From: Urinicoccus timonensis
Lineage (GTDB): Bacteria > Bacillota > Clostridia > Tissierellales > Peptoniphilaceae
Reading direction: 5' to 3'
Assembly: GCF_900232945.1 (NCBI RefSeq)
Contig: NZ_OCTU01000001.1
Location: forward strand, 646,318-697,566
DNA: 51,249 nt
How positions within the stretch are numbered: the stretch's first letter is position 1; the number at the start of each line of letters is the position of its first letter. Below are positions 34,625 through 42,758 of the stretch, piece after piece. A model generated the notes under the pieces. It did not search any database. It was not told the origin of the DNA and saw only the letters and a list, made by a program, of their open reading frames with translations. The position numbers were made by a program, and so were the translations under genes.

Positions 34625-34733
34625 CCTAACCTCCCTATTTTTTCTATCTTCTTAAGTTTAGTCTACACTAGCCAAAGCTTTTTGCCTAGTCTTTTCCAGG
34701 GAAAATTCTCCTGGATTTTAAATTTTTGACCAT

Positions 34734-34760
34734 AAAAAAAGAGGGCCCTAGGCCCTCTTA
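34734..34760 (-). terminator. Terminator of rplJ-rplL
   Basis: The minus strand reads AAGAGGGCCTAGGGCCCTCTT followed by a T-run. It begins just after the rplL stop codon, so the transcript ends here and does not continue into rpoB. Confidence 0.9.
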
Positions 34761-34770
34761 GAGATTTTAT

Positions 34771-35154
34771 TTATTTTACTTCTACAGTTGCTCCAACTTC
34801 TTCAAGTTTAGCCTTGATTTCGTCAGCTTCTGCTTGTGGAACGCCTTCTTTAATTGCTTTTGGAGCTCCGTCAACTAAAGCTTTTGCTTCTTTTAGTCCA
34901 AGACCAGTGATGTCTTTAACTACTTTAATAACCTTAACTTTTTCTTGTCCTGGTTCAGTAATTACAACATCGAAGTCAGTTTTTTCTTCAGCTCCGCCAG
35001 CAGCTCCACCAGCAGTTGGAGCAGCACCTGCAACTGCAACTGGTGCAGCAGCGCTTACGCCAAATTCTTCTTCCATTGCTTTAACAGCTTCTGCTAATTC
35101 TAATACTGTTAAACCTTTAATTTCTTCAATAAGTGCTTGTACTTTTTCGCTCAT
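34771..35154 (-). CDS. rplL: 50S ribosomal protein L7/L12
   Basis: This 127-residue stalk protein recruits translation GTPases. It has the N-terminal dimerisation helices ([23 protein letters not shown]), an Ala/Gly-rich hinge (about 36-55) and the C-terminal factor-binding domain ([20 protein letters not shown] ... [21 protein letters not shown]). The length and order are standard. It follows rplJ after 20 bases with AGGAGGG before the ATG. Codon use is that of highly expressed genes. Confidence 0.97.
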   Translation of the reverse strand: MSEKVQALIEEIKGLTVLELAEAVKAMEEEFGVSAAAPVAVAGAAPTAGGAAGGAEEKTDFDVVITEPGQEKVKVIKVVKDITGLGLKEAKALVDGAPKAIKEGVPQAEADEIKAKLEEVGATVEVK

Positions 35155-35174
35155 TCTTTACCCTCCTATGACTA

Positions 35175-35714
35175 TTAAGCCGTTTCTTCTTCTTTTTTCT
35201 TTTCTGCGATTGCATTTAATGCAACAACAAATCCTTTTAAGTTTCCATTCATCACATTGACCATTCCTTGGAGTGGGCTGTTTAAGCCACCAAGGAATTT
35301 TCCAATAAGTTCTTCTTTTGATGGTAGTTTTGCAAGATCTTCAATAGCTTTTTGGTCCATAACAGCGCCATCCATGAAACCAGCTTTGATTTCTAAAGCT
35401 TCATGGTCTTTTGCAAAGTCAGCAGTGATCTTTGCTGGGCTTACTGGGTCTTCGGTACCAAAGGCTATAGCTGAAGGTCCTTTTAAGAATTCACCGATTT
35501 CTTCGTGGCCTAGTTCTTCAAAAGCACGGCGCATCATAGTGTTTTTGTAAACCTTATAATCAACCCCTGCTTCACGATACTTGGCACGTAATTCAGTAAC
35601 TTCTTCCACATTTAAACCACGATAGTTAACAAGAACAATCGAATGGGAATTTTCAATTTTGCCTTTAATTTCATCAACTAAAGCAACTTTTGATTGAAGT
35701 ACTTCCTCTTTCAA
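35175..35714 (-). CDS. rplJ: 50S ribosomal protein L10
   Basis: This 179-residue protein binds 23S rRNA and carries the L7/L12 dimers. It has the family N-terminus with KIENSHSIVLVNYRGLNVEEVTELR, then YKVYKNTMMRRAFEELG and the C-terminal stalk helix ending in ALNAIAEKKKEEE. The start is a TTG at 35714 with GGAGGTG upstream. It is preceded by an L10-type leader. rplK and rplA, which normally lie upstream, are absent; yaaA is there instead. Confidence 0.97.
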   Translation of the reverse strand: MKEEVLQSKVALVDEIKGKIENSHSIVLVNYRGLNVEEVTELRAKYREAGVDYKVYKNTMMRRAFEELGHEEIGEFLKGPSAIAFGTEDPVSPAKITADFAKDHEALEIKAGFMDGAVMDQKAIEDLAKLPSKEELIGKFLGGLNSPLQGMVNVMNGNLKGFVVALNAIAEKKKEEETA

Positions 35715-35853
35715 GGCTTCACCTCCCTAGGTTTTCTGTAAAATAAAAAATCTCATCGCAGACACAATGAGATAAAAAATCGAATCATAAAGATAGTCTT
35801 TATTCTCACCTCGGTAGGATTTATGGTCACCTACTGTCTGCGGTTTCATAACA
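35715..35853 (-). promoter_or_regulatory. Ribosomal protein L10 leader with attenuator
   Basis: On the minus strand the transcript begins with GAAACCGCAGACAGTAGGTG, a second CCTACCGAGGTGAGAATAAAG segment follows, then TGTCTGCG, the arrangement known for L10 leaders (Rfam RF00557). The 3' part can form a terminator, ATCTCAT...ATGAGATTTTTTATTTT (35744-35773), whose loop contains TGTCTGC. This can instead pair with the early GCAGACA as an antiterminator. Binding of L10-L12 to the kink-turn region would favour termination. Confidence 0.85.
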
Positions 35854-35859
35854 TATAAG

Positions 35860-35888
35860 AGTATACCCAAGGTCTGGGGAAAAGTCAA
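35860..35888 (-). promoter_or_regulatory. Promoter of the L10 leader and rplJ-rplL
   Basis: TTGACT (35883-35888), 17 bases, then TATACT (35860-35865) on the minus strand. It is a near-consensus sigma-A promoter placed a few bases before the leader. Confidence 0.8.
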
Positions 35889-35917
35889 GGCTTTATTTTT
35901 AAATTTTCTCTTTTTTC

Positions 35918-36625
35918 TCAGTCCAGGCTATAGATTAAATTCTCATGGCTAGAAGCTGAGTTTAGCCTATATCCTTCAAATTGAAAGTCTTCAAAGACTT
36001 CCATATCCAAGGATCCCCGGGTCAGGATATGCTGGGCCAATTGTCCTCTTAATTTTTTGGCCGTAGCTGAAGGGGCCTTTTTCTTGTCCTTCCAGGTCTT
36101 GTAAAAGCTGATGTCCACCCAGGATGCCAGGGCTTTTTTATCAATCCTTTGGGCAAACTCTTGGGAGGCCAAGTTATAGACCCGGCTAGCAGCTAGCTTT
36201 TTTGTATAGTTTTTCTTTTGCAGGCTCTTCAGGCTCTCCCCCTCTACTTGCAGGGCCTTGGTAAAATCCAAGCGGTAGGGGTTGATGGAGGTTTGGGGTT
36301 CCACAGGACCATAGAGGGCCGACAGGATTAAGAGATGGTTTCGGCCAAAGTCTGACAAGGCCAAGTTCCTTTCAATTTGCCGAAAGACCAGACCTTGATA
36401 GAGGTCTATGGCTGGCTTGGCCTGGGCTTTATCAATATCTTGGTAGGCCTGGTAAATTTTTTGGCCCAAGTCTTGGTCTAGCCCCAGCCAGTCGGTTAAG
36501 GCTTCTTGGTCTAGGCTTCTTAGTTTCCCAATTATTTTTTTTGCACTTGGGTCCAGGTAGGGGGCCTGGTCTCCCAAGGACCAGTCCATTTCCTTACTGG
36601 GCGATAGGATAATCCAATCTTGCAT
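35918..36625 (-). CDS. yaaA: YaaA-family peroxide stress protein
   Basis: This 235-residue protein shows the family motifs IILSPSKEMDW at the N-terminus (normally LSPAK), AIDLYQGLVFRQI, LILSALYGPVEPQTSINPYRLDF and the C-terminal KKAPSATAKKLRGQLAQHIL. E. coli YaaA limits DNA and protein damage from peroxide by lowering free iron, and recent work shows a DNA-binding fold. The rplJ promoter lies just inside the gap after its stop codon. Its own terminator is not obvious. Confidence 0.9.
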   Translation of the reverse strand: MQDWIILSPSKEMDWSLGDQAPYLDPSAKKIIGKLRSLDQEALTDWLGLDQDLGQKIYQAYQDIDKAQAKPAIDLYQGLVFRQIERNLALSDFGRNHLLILSALYGPVEPQTSINPYRLDFTKALQVEGESLKSLQKKNYTKKLAASRVYNLASQEFAQRIDKKALASWVDISFYKTWKDKKKAPSATAKKLRGQLAQHILTRGSLDMEVFEDFQFEGYRLNSASSHENLIYSLD

Positions 36626-36699
36626 GTCTTTCTCCCTTCTTGTATCTTAAGTCTATTGTAAAAGATTTAGGAAAAGAAATACAGGTCTTAATAGAAAAT

Positions 36700-36782
36700 A
36701 AAAAACCGGATTTCTGACCTGACCTCCTTTAGTTGGTTTTTAAGTCCAACTTTTGGGGTTCAGGTCATTTCTCCGGTTTTTT
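36700..36782 (-). terminator. Terminator of the opuA operon, enlarged by a mini-element
   Basis: The outer arms AAAAAACCGGA (36700-36710) and TCCGGTTTTTT (36772-36782) form a perfect 11-bp stem. The original loop was TTTC. It has been duplicated on both sides of a 53-bp inverted-repeat insert, so the present hairpin is longer but still closed. Confidence 0.85.
36715..36767. mobile_element. 53-bp MITE-like mini-element (paired IS150-group ends)
   Basis: The element starts TGACCTGA and ends with GGGGTTCAGGTCA. Read inward, the right end gives TGACCTGAACCCCAAAAGTTGG, which matches the ISB end (TGACCTGAACCC) and the ISC end (AAAAGTTGGAC). It is flanked by TTTC on both sides (36711-36714 and 36768-36771), a 4-bp target duplication. 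Almost nothing remains between the two ends, so it must be mobilised in trans. The parent IS is not in the window. Confidence 0.75.
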
Positions 36783-38511
36783 ATTTCAAATCTTCAATGG
36801 AATTTAAATCACTATAGGCTGGAACTACCAGGCCACTCTTGGCCCCTTCCAGGTTGGGACCTAGGTCTACAAGACGGTCCTTTAAGTCCTCATAGTATTG
36901 CTTTTGAGTTACTGGTAGCCAGGCACAAACCATGCCATCTACCTTGCTGGCTGCCACGGCATTCCACATGGGACCAGCTTCTACTTGGGTGATTTTTACC
37001 TTAAATCCATTGGCCTCCATGGCTGCCTTAACTACATTGGTGGAGGCTATTTCTGTATCCCAGGCTACATAGGCCAATTCAAGAGACTCACCAGAGCTGG
37101 TGTTGATCCCTTGGGTCCATTCTTGGACCTTGTCTTGATTCTTATCCAACCAAATCTTGGCCGCCTCTTGGGGGCTTTTCCCATCGGCCATATCTACCAT
37201 GACAGATTCCATGTCATCTACAGTCCAGTAAAACTTGTCCAAGAATTGGTAGGCATTGGGTTTTTCTTCCTTTAGACCCACTTTAACAATGGTGTTGATG
37301 GTTTCTGCATCTCCAAAGGTATTCTTAGGGTCTTCCAGGTATTTTAGGTCATACTTTTGGAACATCCAGTGGGGGGACCAACCTGTTACGATGATCTCCT
37401 TTTTGTCCTTAATGGCATCTCCCAGAGTTTGGGTCATGGCTGCAGAAGACGTGGATTGGAGCCTGTAGGGAAGGTCATAGTCTTTTATGGTTCTTTCTGT
37501 AGCATCCATAATTCCTGCTCCAGGTTCAATTCCGATAATCTTCCGGTCTTGGCCTCCAGCTCCTGGGCTGGAATTTTGATAGGCTCCTAGACCGAAAATC
37601 AAGACCAGGACTCCCAGGCCAACCAGGGCTTTTTTCCCTGGACTATTGAGCCAGGACTTCTTGGCCCTTCTCTCCCGGGAAGGTTCTGCATTTAAAGCTT
37701 GAACTAGACGGTCCAAGATAATGGCCAGGATAACAATCCCTAGACCAGCAGCAAAACCTTGACCAGCTTCATTTCTCGTAATGGCTTGGTAAACTTGGGT
37801 TCCCAGGCCTTCTGCCCCAATCATAGAGGCAATAACCACCATGGACAGGGCCAGCATAATAGTTTGGTTGATTCCCTGCATAATGGTTTTTTTTGCCAAG
37901 GGCAATTCCACCTTAAAAAGCTTCTCGCTAGCTGTGGATCCAAAGGCATCCGCCGCTTCAATAAGTTCTCCATCCACTTGCCGGATTCCGTGACTGGTCA
38001 GTCGAGTCACAGGAGGCATGGCAAAGATAATGGAGGCAATAATTCCCGGAACCATTCCAATTCCGAAAAAAGAAACAGCTGGAATCAGGTAGACAAAGGC
38101 CGGCATGGTCTGCATAAAGTCCAGGATGGGTGTCACTACCTTATTAACCCCTTCCTTCTTGGCCATCCAAATCCCCAGGGGAACCCCAATTAGGATTGAA
38201 ATTAAGGCTGATGTTAAAATCAGGGCCAGGGTCAACATGGTGTCGGCCCAAAAACCTTGGTTTAAAATGTATAAGAAACCTAAGAAAACCAAAGCCGTCA
38301 AACCTTTTTTCTTGGTTAAATAATAGCTAAGTCCTGTTAGGGCCAGAATAAAGAGCCAGGCCGGTATCCATTGGAAAAAACCAGCCAAGGACATGACGAT
38401 AAAATTTAGACCCGAATCAATGGGTTTAAAGAGCCATTGGCCATGGACCCTTAAATAGTCCACCAAGTGGTCAATCCATTCTACAATAGGTATTGCTGCA
38501 AATTTATTCAT
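36781..38511 (-). CDS. Glycine betaine ABC transporter, fused permease and substrate-binding protein (OpuAB/AC type)
   Basis: This 576-residue fusion has a proline/glycine betaine permease domain in about residues 1-275, with several helices and the EAA-type loop (VELPLAKKTIMQGINQ). A further helix (VGLGVLVLIFGLGAY) leads to an extracellular OpuAC-type binding domain (about 320-570). The binding domain contains GWSPHWMFQKYDLKYLEDP, with the aromatic residues that cage the quaternary ammonium. I chose the ATG at 38511 because GAGGTGG lies before it. An ATG at 38523 is possible. It overlaps the ATPase gene by 8 bases. It takes up compatible solutes under osmotic stress. Confidence 0.9.
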   Translation of the reverse strand: MNKFAAIPIVEWIDHLVDYLRVHGQWLFKPIDSGLNFIVMSLAGFFQWIPAWLFILALTGLSYYLTKKKGLTALVFLGFLYILNQGFWADTMLTLALILTSALISILIGVPLGIWMAKKEGVNKVVTPILDFMQTMPAFVYLIPAVSFFGIGMVPGIIASIIFAMPPVTRLTSHGIRQVDGELIEAADAFGSTASEKLFKVELPLAKKTIMQGINQTIMLALSMVVIASMIGAEGLGTQVYQAITRNEAGQGFAAGLGIVILAIILDRLVQALNAEPSRERRAKKSWLNSPGKKALVGLGVLVLIFGLGAYQNSSPGAGGQDRKIIGIEPGAGIMDATERTIKDYDLPYRLQSTSSAAMTQTLGDAIKDKKEIIVTGWSPHWMFQKYDLKYLEDPKNTFGDAETINTIVKVGLKEEKPNAYQFLDKFYWTVDDMESVMVDMADGKSPQEAAKIWLDKNQDKVQEWTQGINTSSGESLELAYVAWDTEIASTNVVKAAMEANGFKVKITQVEAGPMWNAVAASKVDGMVCAWLPVTQKQYYEDLKDRLVDLGPNLEGAKSGLVVPAYSDLNSIEDLK

Positions 38512-39694
38512 GGTCCACCTCATTTCCTGCTAGGGCTGCTAAAACCGTTCCTCGGATAATAATTCCCTCTAACTCTCCATCTCTAACTACGGCAATGGGG
38601 ATTTTTGTGTCATAGACCATATCAATAATATCCGTCAAGGGCATCTCTCCATCCACTTGGGGAACGTCCTTGATTAAAATTTCATCCAGGCTATTCTTTC
38701 CTTGTCGGATGGCTGCCATAACATCATCAGCCGTGACAATCCCTTGGAGGCGGTCTTGGCTATCTACCACATAGAGGCTTGAAATTTCAGCCTTACGCAT
38801 AATTTCCATAGCCACCCGGGGACCGTGCCGACTGCTATCCACCGTTTCTGCTTCAATCATGACATTTTTAGCCGTTAAGACCTTTGAAATATCCACATCT
38901 TCTACAAAGCGTTCCACAAAGGTGTTGGCTGGGTCCATAAGAATTTCTTCCGGACTCCCGATTTGGACAATCTTTCCATCCCGCATCAGGGCAATCCGGT
39001 CCCCCAGCTTCAAGGCTTCATTTAAGTCATGGGTGATAAAGAGGATGGTTTTTTTCATCTTTCTTTGGATTTTTTCCAACTCATCCTGCATGCCCTTACG
39101 AATCAAGGGGTCTAAGGCAGAAAAAGCCTCGTCCATTAGAATAATATCCGTATCTGCTGCCAGGGCCCGGGCCAAGCCCACCCTTTGCTGCATTCCACCG
39201 GAAAGTTGGTCAGGGTATTGGTCTTCATAACCTCCCAGGTTGACCAGTTCCAAGGCCTCCTTGGCCTTTTGAAAGCCAGTTTCCTCATCCACATTTTGAA
39301 TTTCCAAGCCATAGGCCGTGTTTTCTAAAATCGTCCTGTGGGGAAAAAGAGCAAAACTTTGGAAGACCATGGACAATTTTTTCCGTCTAGTCTCCCTCAA
39401 GGCCTCCGGCTCCATATGAGAAATATTTTCACCATCAATGAAAATATCTCCAGCAGTAGGTTCAATTAAACGGTTTATTAGGCGAATCAAGGTGGACTTT
39501 CCCGACCCAGAAAGGCCCATGATGACAAACATCTCCCCTTCTTGGACTTCAAAGGAAACCTGGTTAACCCCTACGGTCATTCCTGTTTCCTTAAAAATTT
39601 CTTTCTTATCCTGCCCCTTTTCTAGGAGCTGATAAGCCTTTTTAGGATTTTTCCCAAAAATTTTAGTTAATTTTTCGACTTTTATTTTAGTCAT
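38504..39694 (-). CDS. Glycine betaine ABC transporter ATPase with CBS domains (OpuAA type)
   Basis: This 396-residue ATPase has the OpuAA/ProV-type N-terminal extension (KAYQLLEKGQDKKEIFKETG). Walker A GLSGSGKST, signature LSGGMQQRV, Walker B IILMDEAFSALDP and the switch histidine in FITHDLNEAL follow. Two CBS domains (about 275-390) include SSLYVVDSQDRLQGIV and KIPIAVVRDGELEGII. In OpuA of lactic bacteria the CBS pair senses ionic strength or cyclic-di-AMP. It is the first gene of the opuA operon, with AGGAGG before the ATG. A 1.1-kb palindrome-rich gap lies upstream. Confidence 0.93.
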   Translation of the reverse strand: MTKIKVEKLTKIFGKNPKKAYQLLEKGQDKKEIFKETGMTVGVNQVSFEVQEGEMFVIMGLSGSGKSTLIRLINRLIEPTAGDIFIDGENISHMEPEALRETRRKKLSMVFQSFALFPHRTILENTAYGLEIQNVDEETGFQKAKEALELVNLGGYEDQYPDQLSGGMQQRVGLARALAADTDIILMDEAFSALDPLIRKGMQDELEKIQRKMKKTILFITHDLNEALKLGDRIALMRDGKIVQIGSPEEILMDPANTFVERFVEDVDISKVLTAKNVMIEAETVDSSRHGPRVAMEIMRKAEISSLYVVDSQDRLQGIVTADDVMAAIRQGKNSLDEILIKDVPQVDGEMPLTDIIDMVYDTKIPIAVVRDGELEGIIIRGTVLAALAGNEVDHE

Positions 39695-39770
39695 TCTACC
39701 TCCTCTTCTTCTAATTGTAAGTCAAGGGCCTAGCTTTATACCCATTGACAAGGGACTGCCCAAGGCAGCC
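39695..39770 (-). promoter_or_regulatory. Putative promoter region of opuA
   Basis: On the minus strand TTGGGC, 17 bases, then TATAAA (around 39736-39764) precedes the opuAA ribosome binding site by about 30 bases. The match is moderate and no clear operator is seen. Confidence 0.35.
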
Positions 39771-40777
39771 CCCAAAAATATACTTATTAAGAATTTTCAT
39801 CTCAAATTTAGAATATGCTAAAGAGCTTTCTATACTAGCTTATCATAAAGAAAAAATCTCTACAAATGAGTCTAAGAGCCAAAACCCCTTCCAGGCAAGT
39901 AACCATCAGGGATAAAAAATTTTAAAATTAGCCTAGAATTTGGCCCATTTTAGACAAGAATTGCCCTTGGTTAGGGTATTTTTTTATTTATAAATAGGTG
40001 GCACAAAGTTAGGAATTTCGGATTATAAATATTCTTCCCTATATTTATCTATTCGGACTTAGAGATCGGGCTGGACGAGCCAGCCCCTACAGGGTGGCAA
40101 ATGGTTTTGTAGGGGCCTGCTAGTCAGGCCCGTATAGGGAAATATATTGATATAGAGAGAATGTGAATAGGGATAATGGCCCTGCATAAATATATTCGGA
40201 ATTGGAGAGAACGGGCGACACAGCCGTCGATTTCTAGCTGCTCAAGCAAAGCTTTCGCAGGAAATCTTGACATGAGACCTGCCACGAAATCGAAGATTTC
40301 GGGCTAGGTCATGAAAAAAATTCAATGTTTGAGCGAAGTGAGTTTTGAATTTTTAGGCTTGTCGATTTTTTCTTACATCCAGTAAGGTAGGGTGGAGGGG
40401 GAGGTCCTAGGAGGGGCAAGGGGCATCGATAGCCCCTAGGCCCCTCCTGGAATATAAAGAAAAGAATGAATATAGGGGATAATATAAATAGAGATTCGTC
40501 CCTCCATAAACATATTCGGAATTGAGGAGAACGGGCTGGACCAGCCAGCCCCTACAGTTTCACTCGACCTCTTGGGAAATCTTAGTATCTGACCTATGAT
40601 ATGGGCTATGGTCGCTTGCTGTCAAATCAAAGATTTGAAACGCCGCGACCTCTTCCAGACCTAACTTGGCGACGAAGGAGCCATAGTAGGTCTTATGCAA
40701 CCAATTGCCCAAATTTTAATTTGGTTGCAATTGTCTGTGAACCTACCTCGAAATCAAAGATTTCGGGTTAGGTCATG
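39695..40777. repeat. Palindrome-rich intergenic repeat region
   Basis: No gene is present. A module of the form CATAAATATATTCGGAATTG ... ACGGGCTGG then CCAGCCCCTACAG occurs at about 40049-40092, 40192-40228 (degenerate) and 40507-40557, with an inverted relative at 40109-40135. A 36-bp direct repeat with 34 identical positions lies at 40285-40320 and 40749-40784. It contains the palindrome CGAAATC-AAA-GATTTCG. A GC-rich hairpin (AGGAGGGGC...GCCCCTCCT) is at 40409-40448. Nested hairpins GGTCGC...GCGACC around CAAATC-AAA-GATTTG are near 40610-40650, and GCAACCAA...TTGGTTGC is near 40696-40730. They resemble dispersed REP-like elements. Confidence 0.7.
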
Positions 40778-40807
40778 AAAAAAAAGAGCCCCGACTGGGG
40801 CTCTTTT
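40778..40807 (-). terminator. Terminator of nhaC
   Basis: AAAAAAAAGAGCCCC, the loop GACT, and GGGGCTCTTTT form a strong hairpin about 20 bases after the nhaC stop codon. The T-run on the minus strand is eight bases. Confidence 0.9.
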
Positions 40808-40825
40808 ACAAGCATTGACTTGAGA

Positions 40826-42310
40826 TTAAGCAGCTGTTTTTGGTTTTTTACGTAAAACTGCTTCTGGTTCATGTGGCATACCGAATAGTGGTACCATTCT
40901 GTCTAATCCTGTGAATGTTAAGATTAACAAAGAACCAACGGCGATAAAGCCCATGATGTTGTAACGGATAAAGTCTACTGGTTTGAAGTCGTATACTGGG
41001 TATACGGCAGAAGCAATACCAATGTAGTAAGCAATGTATACGTGCCATGGAATTAATTGAGCACCAAATACACCCATTGCATCTCCGAAAGTTGCGTTTC
41101 TTAAACGAAGTGAGTACATGTCTTCTTCACTACATTCAATGTTTTCTTCAACTAATTCACGGATAATTGGACCAACTGTTACGATTTGAGCCATTTCGTC
41201 GGCTAATAATGCGTTACCTGCAATAGATAATACAGCGTTCCAAGTCATCAATCCCCGAACTCTGTTGGACATCTTTAATACTAGGTCAGCAAGTGGTTGG
41301 AAGGCCTTCATCTTGTTCATGACCCCACCGAAACCGGAGATCCACATCATCATTACGATAACCCAAGAACCTGCATCTGCGAAACCAGATTGAACGATGT
41401 CTTCTAAGAATACTGGAACACTGTCAACAGTACCAGCAACTAAACCTAGAATCATAGCTGCGAAGATACCAAGAGCTAGACAGAAGATTGTTGGAACTCC
41501 TGCGATAGCGATAACTACTACGAAGATTAGTGGAAGAACCATGTAAACTGGAACACCATCACGTACTTGTTGTAGTAAGGCTAAAGCGTCTGGACGTTCT
41601 TCAGCTAAGAAGTCTAAAGTTTCTTGAGAGATGTTTGCATAAGCTTCAGCACCTGTAGCTGATTTAGCAGGAAGACCTGCAGACAGTACGAAGAAGATAA
41701 TGCAAGTTGCAGCTAAACATAGGATTGACCAAACACCTTGGTAACGGATACGGTCGATAACTTCAACACCTTGGATCCCAGAGGATACAACTGTTGTATC
41801 AGAGATTAAACCGATGTTATCTCCAAATCCTGCTCCACCAGTGATGGCACAAACTGTAATAAGTAAGTTTCCTTCAACAATGTGGTTTAACCATAAGAAA
41901 ATTGGAGCACAAGCTGCGAATGTTCCCCAGGAAGTACCTGTTGCAACAGAAAGAACTGCTGTTACAAGTAGACCAACTGGAGCAACTGTTTTTGCAGAAA
42001 GTCCTGCAGATAGTGCAAGGTTAACTGTAGCAGCCCCTACACCTGTTTGCATAAATGAACCAGCCATAGCGTAAGCCATCATTAAAATAAAAAATACCAA
42101 TTGGATTCCGCGAACATTTTCTACGGCTGTTTCGATTGAATCTGCTGGCTTAATGCCTTCAGTGCAATAGGCTACAAAGCCTGCATACATAAGAGCAAGT
42201 GGGCCTGCGATTAACATGTCGAAGCCTTCTCCGCCACCCTTACCAGCTAGTAGTAACCAAGCTAATAAGGCCACAGGACTGAGCTTAAAAATAATTTTTA
42301 GAGCTTTCAT
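40826..42310 (-). CDS. Na+/H+ antiporter, NhaC family
   Basis: This 494-residue membrane protein has about 11-12 hydrophobic segments. Family features are the SVATGTSWGTFAACAPIF loop (about 117-134), ITGGAGFGDNIGLISDTTVVSS (discontinuous-helix region with conserved Asp) and the later ADEMAQIVTVGPIIRELVEE and RLRNATFGDAMGVFGAQLIPWH. The ATG at 42310 has GGAGGG upstream; an in-frame extension to 42370 lacks a site. Codon choice resembles that of tuf and rplJL, so it may be highly expressed. Some family members exchange malate or lactate with sodium, and the specificity here is inferred only from the family. Confidence 0.88.
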   Translation of the reverse strand: MKALKIIFKLSPVALLAWLLLAGKGGGEGFDMLIAGPLALMYAGFVAYCTEGIKPADSIETAVENVRGIQLVFFILMMAYAMAGSFMQTGVGAATVNLALSAGLSAKTVAPVGLLVTAVLSVATGTSWGTFAACAPIFLWLNHIVEGNLLITVCAITGGAGFGDNIGLISDTTVVSSGIQGVEVIDRIRYQGVWSILCLAATCIIFFVLSAGLPAKSATGAEAYANISQETLDFLAEERPDALALLQQVRDGVPVYMVLPLIFVVVIAIAGVPTIFCLALGIFAAMILGLVAGTVDSVPVFLEDIVQSGFADAGSWVIVMMMWISGFGGVMNKMKAFQPLADLVLKMSNRVRGLMTWNAVLSIAGNALLADEMAQIVTVGPIIRELVEENIECSEEDMYSLRLRNATFGDAMGVFGAQLIPWHVYIAYYIGIASAVYPVYDFKPVDFIRYNIMGFIAVGSLLILTFTGLDRMVPLFGMPHEPEAVLRKKPKTAA

Positions 42311-42383
42311 CTTTCCCTCCATCATAAAATATAAATAATTAATTAGTAAAGGTTTTCCGGTTTTGCTCAAAACCGTTTAACGT

Positions 42384-42404
42384 GTGAAATCAAATTGACT
42401 TCAC
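42384..42404. promoter_or_regulatory. Palindrome in the nhaC leader
   Basis: GTGAA-A-TCAAATTGA-C-TTCAC is nearly palindromic over 21 bases. It lies about 20-40 bases downstream of the expected transcription start of nhaC. It could be an operator. Confidence 0.4.
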
Positions 42405-42431
42405 TTTTCCTTTTTTCAATGCTCATGTACT

Positions 42432-42459
42432 ATTATAAACTAAATCTCACAAATTGCAA
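42432..42459 (-). promoter_or_regulatory. Promoter of nhaC
   Basis: On the minus strand TTGCAA (42454-42459), 16 bases, TATAAT (42432-42437). The 5' untranslated leader would be about 115 bases. The remaining bases up to 42703 are AT-rich and I see nothing else in them. Confidence 0.65.
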
Positions 42460-42703
42460 CATGTTTATTGATTTTTCTTTGACAAATGTTAGGAATTGAC
42501 TTTTCCTGCTTTTTCCTTTTTAGGGAAAAGATAAGAAAATATTTTCATAGATCTTTACAAGGCCCATATTTAGGGGCTTAGGGATTTTCAAAAAAAGAGA
42601 ATTAACTCTCATTTTTATCTTAGACCCAACCTAATTTTTTTCATTTTCTTTCATATTATAGGTGGTTTTTTTGAAGTCCTTTCTTGAAATTCCTTTTCTC
42701 CAC

Positions 42704-42734
42704 AAAAAAATGGGAGCAGGTTTTCTGCTCCCAT
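42704..42734 (-). terminator. Terminator of murI
   Basis: The minus strand has ATGGGAGCAG, a short loop, CTGCTCCCA and TTTTTTT. It lies about 25 bases after the murI stop codon. Confidence 0.9.
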
Positions 42735-42758
42735 ATCTTTTCTATCTTCTTTTTTTCT

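Noticed and set aside
39695..40825. CRISPR array
   Set aside because: The repeats are few, irregularly spaced and partly inverted, and there are no regular spacers or cas genes.
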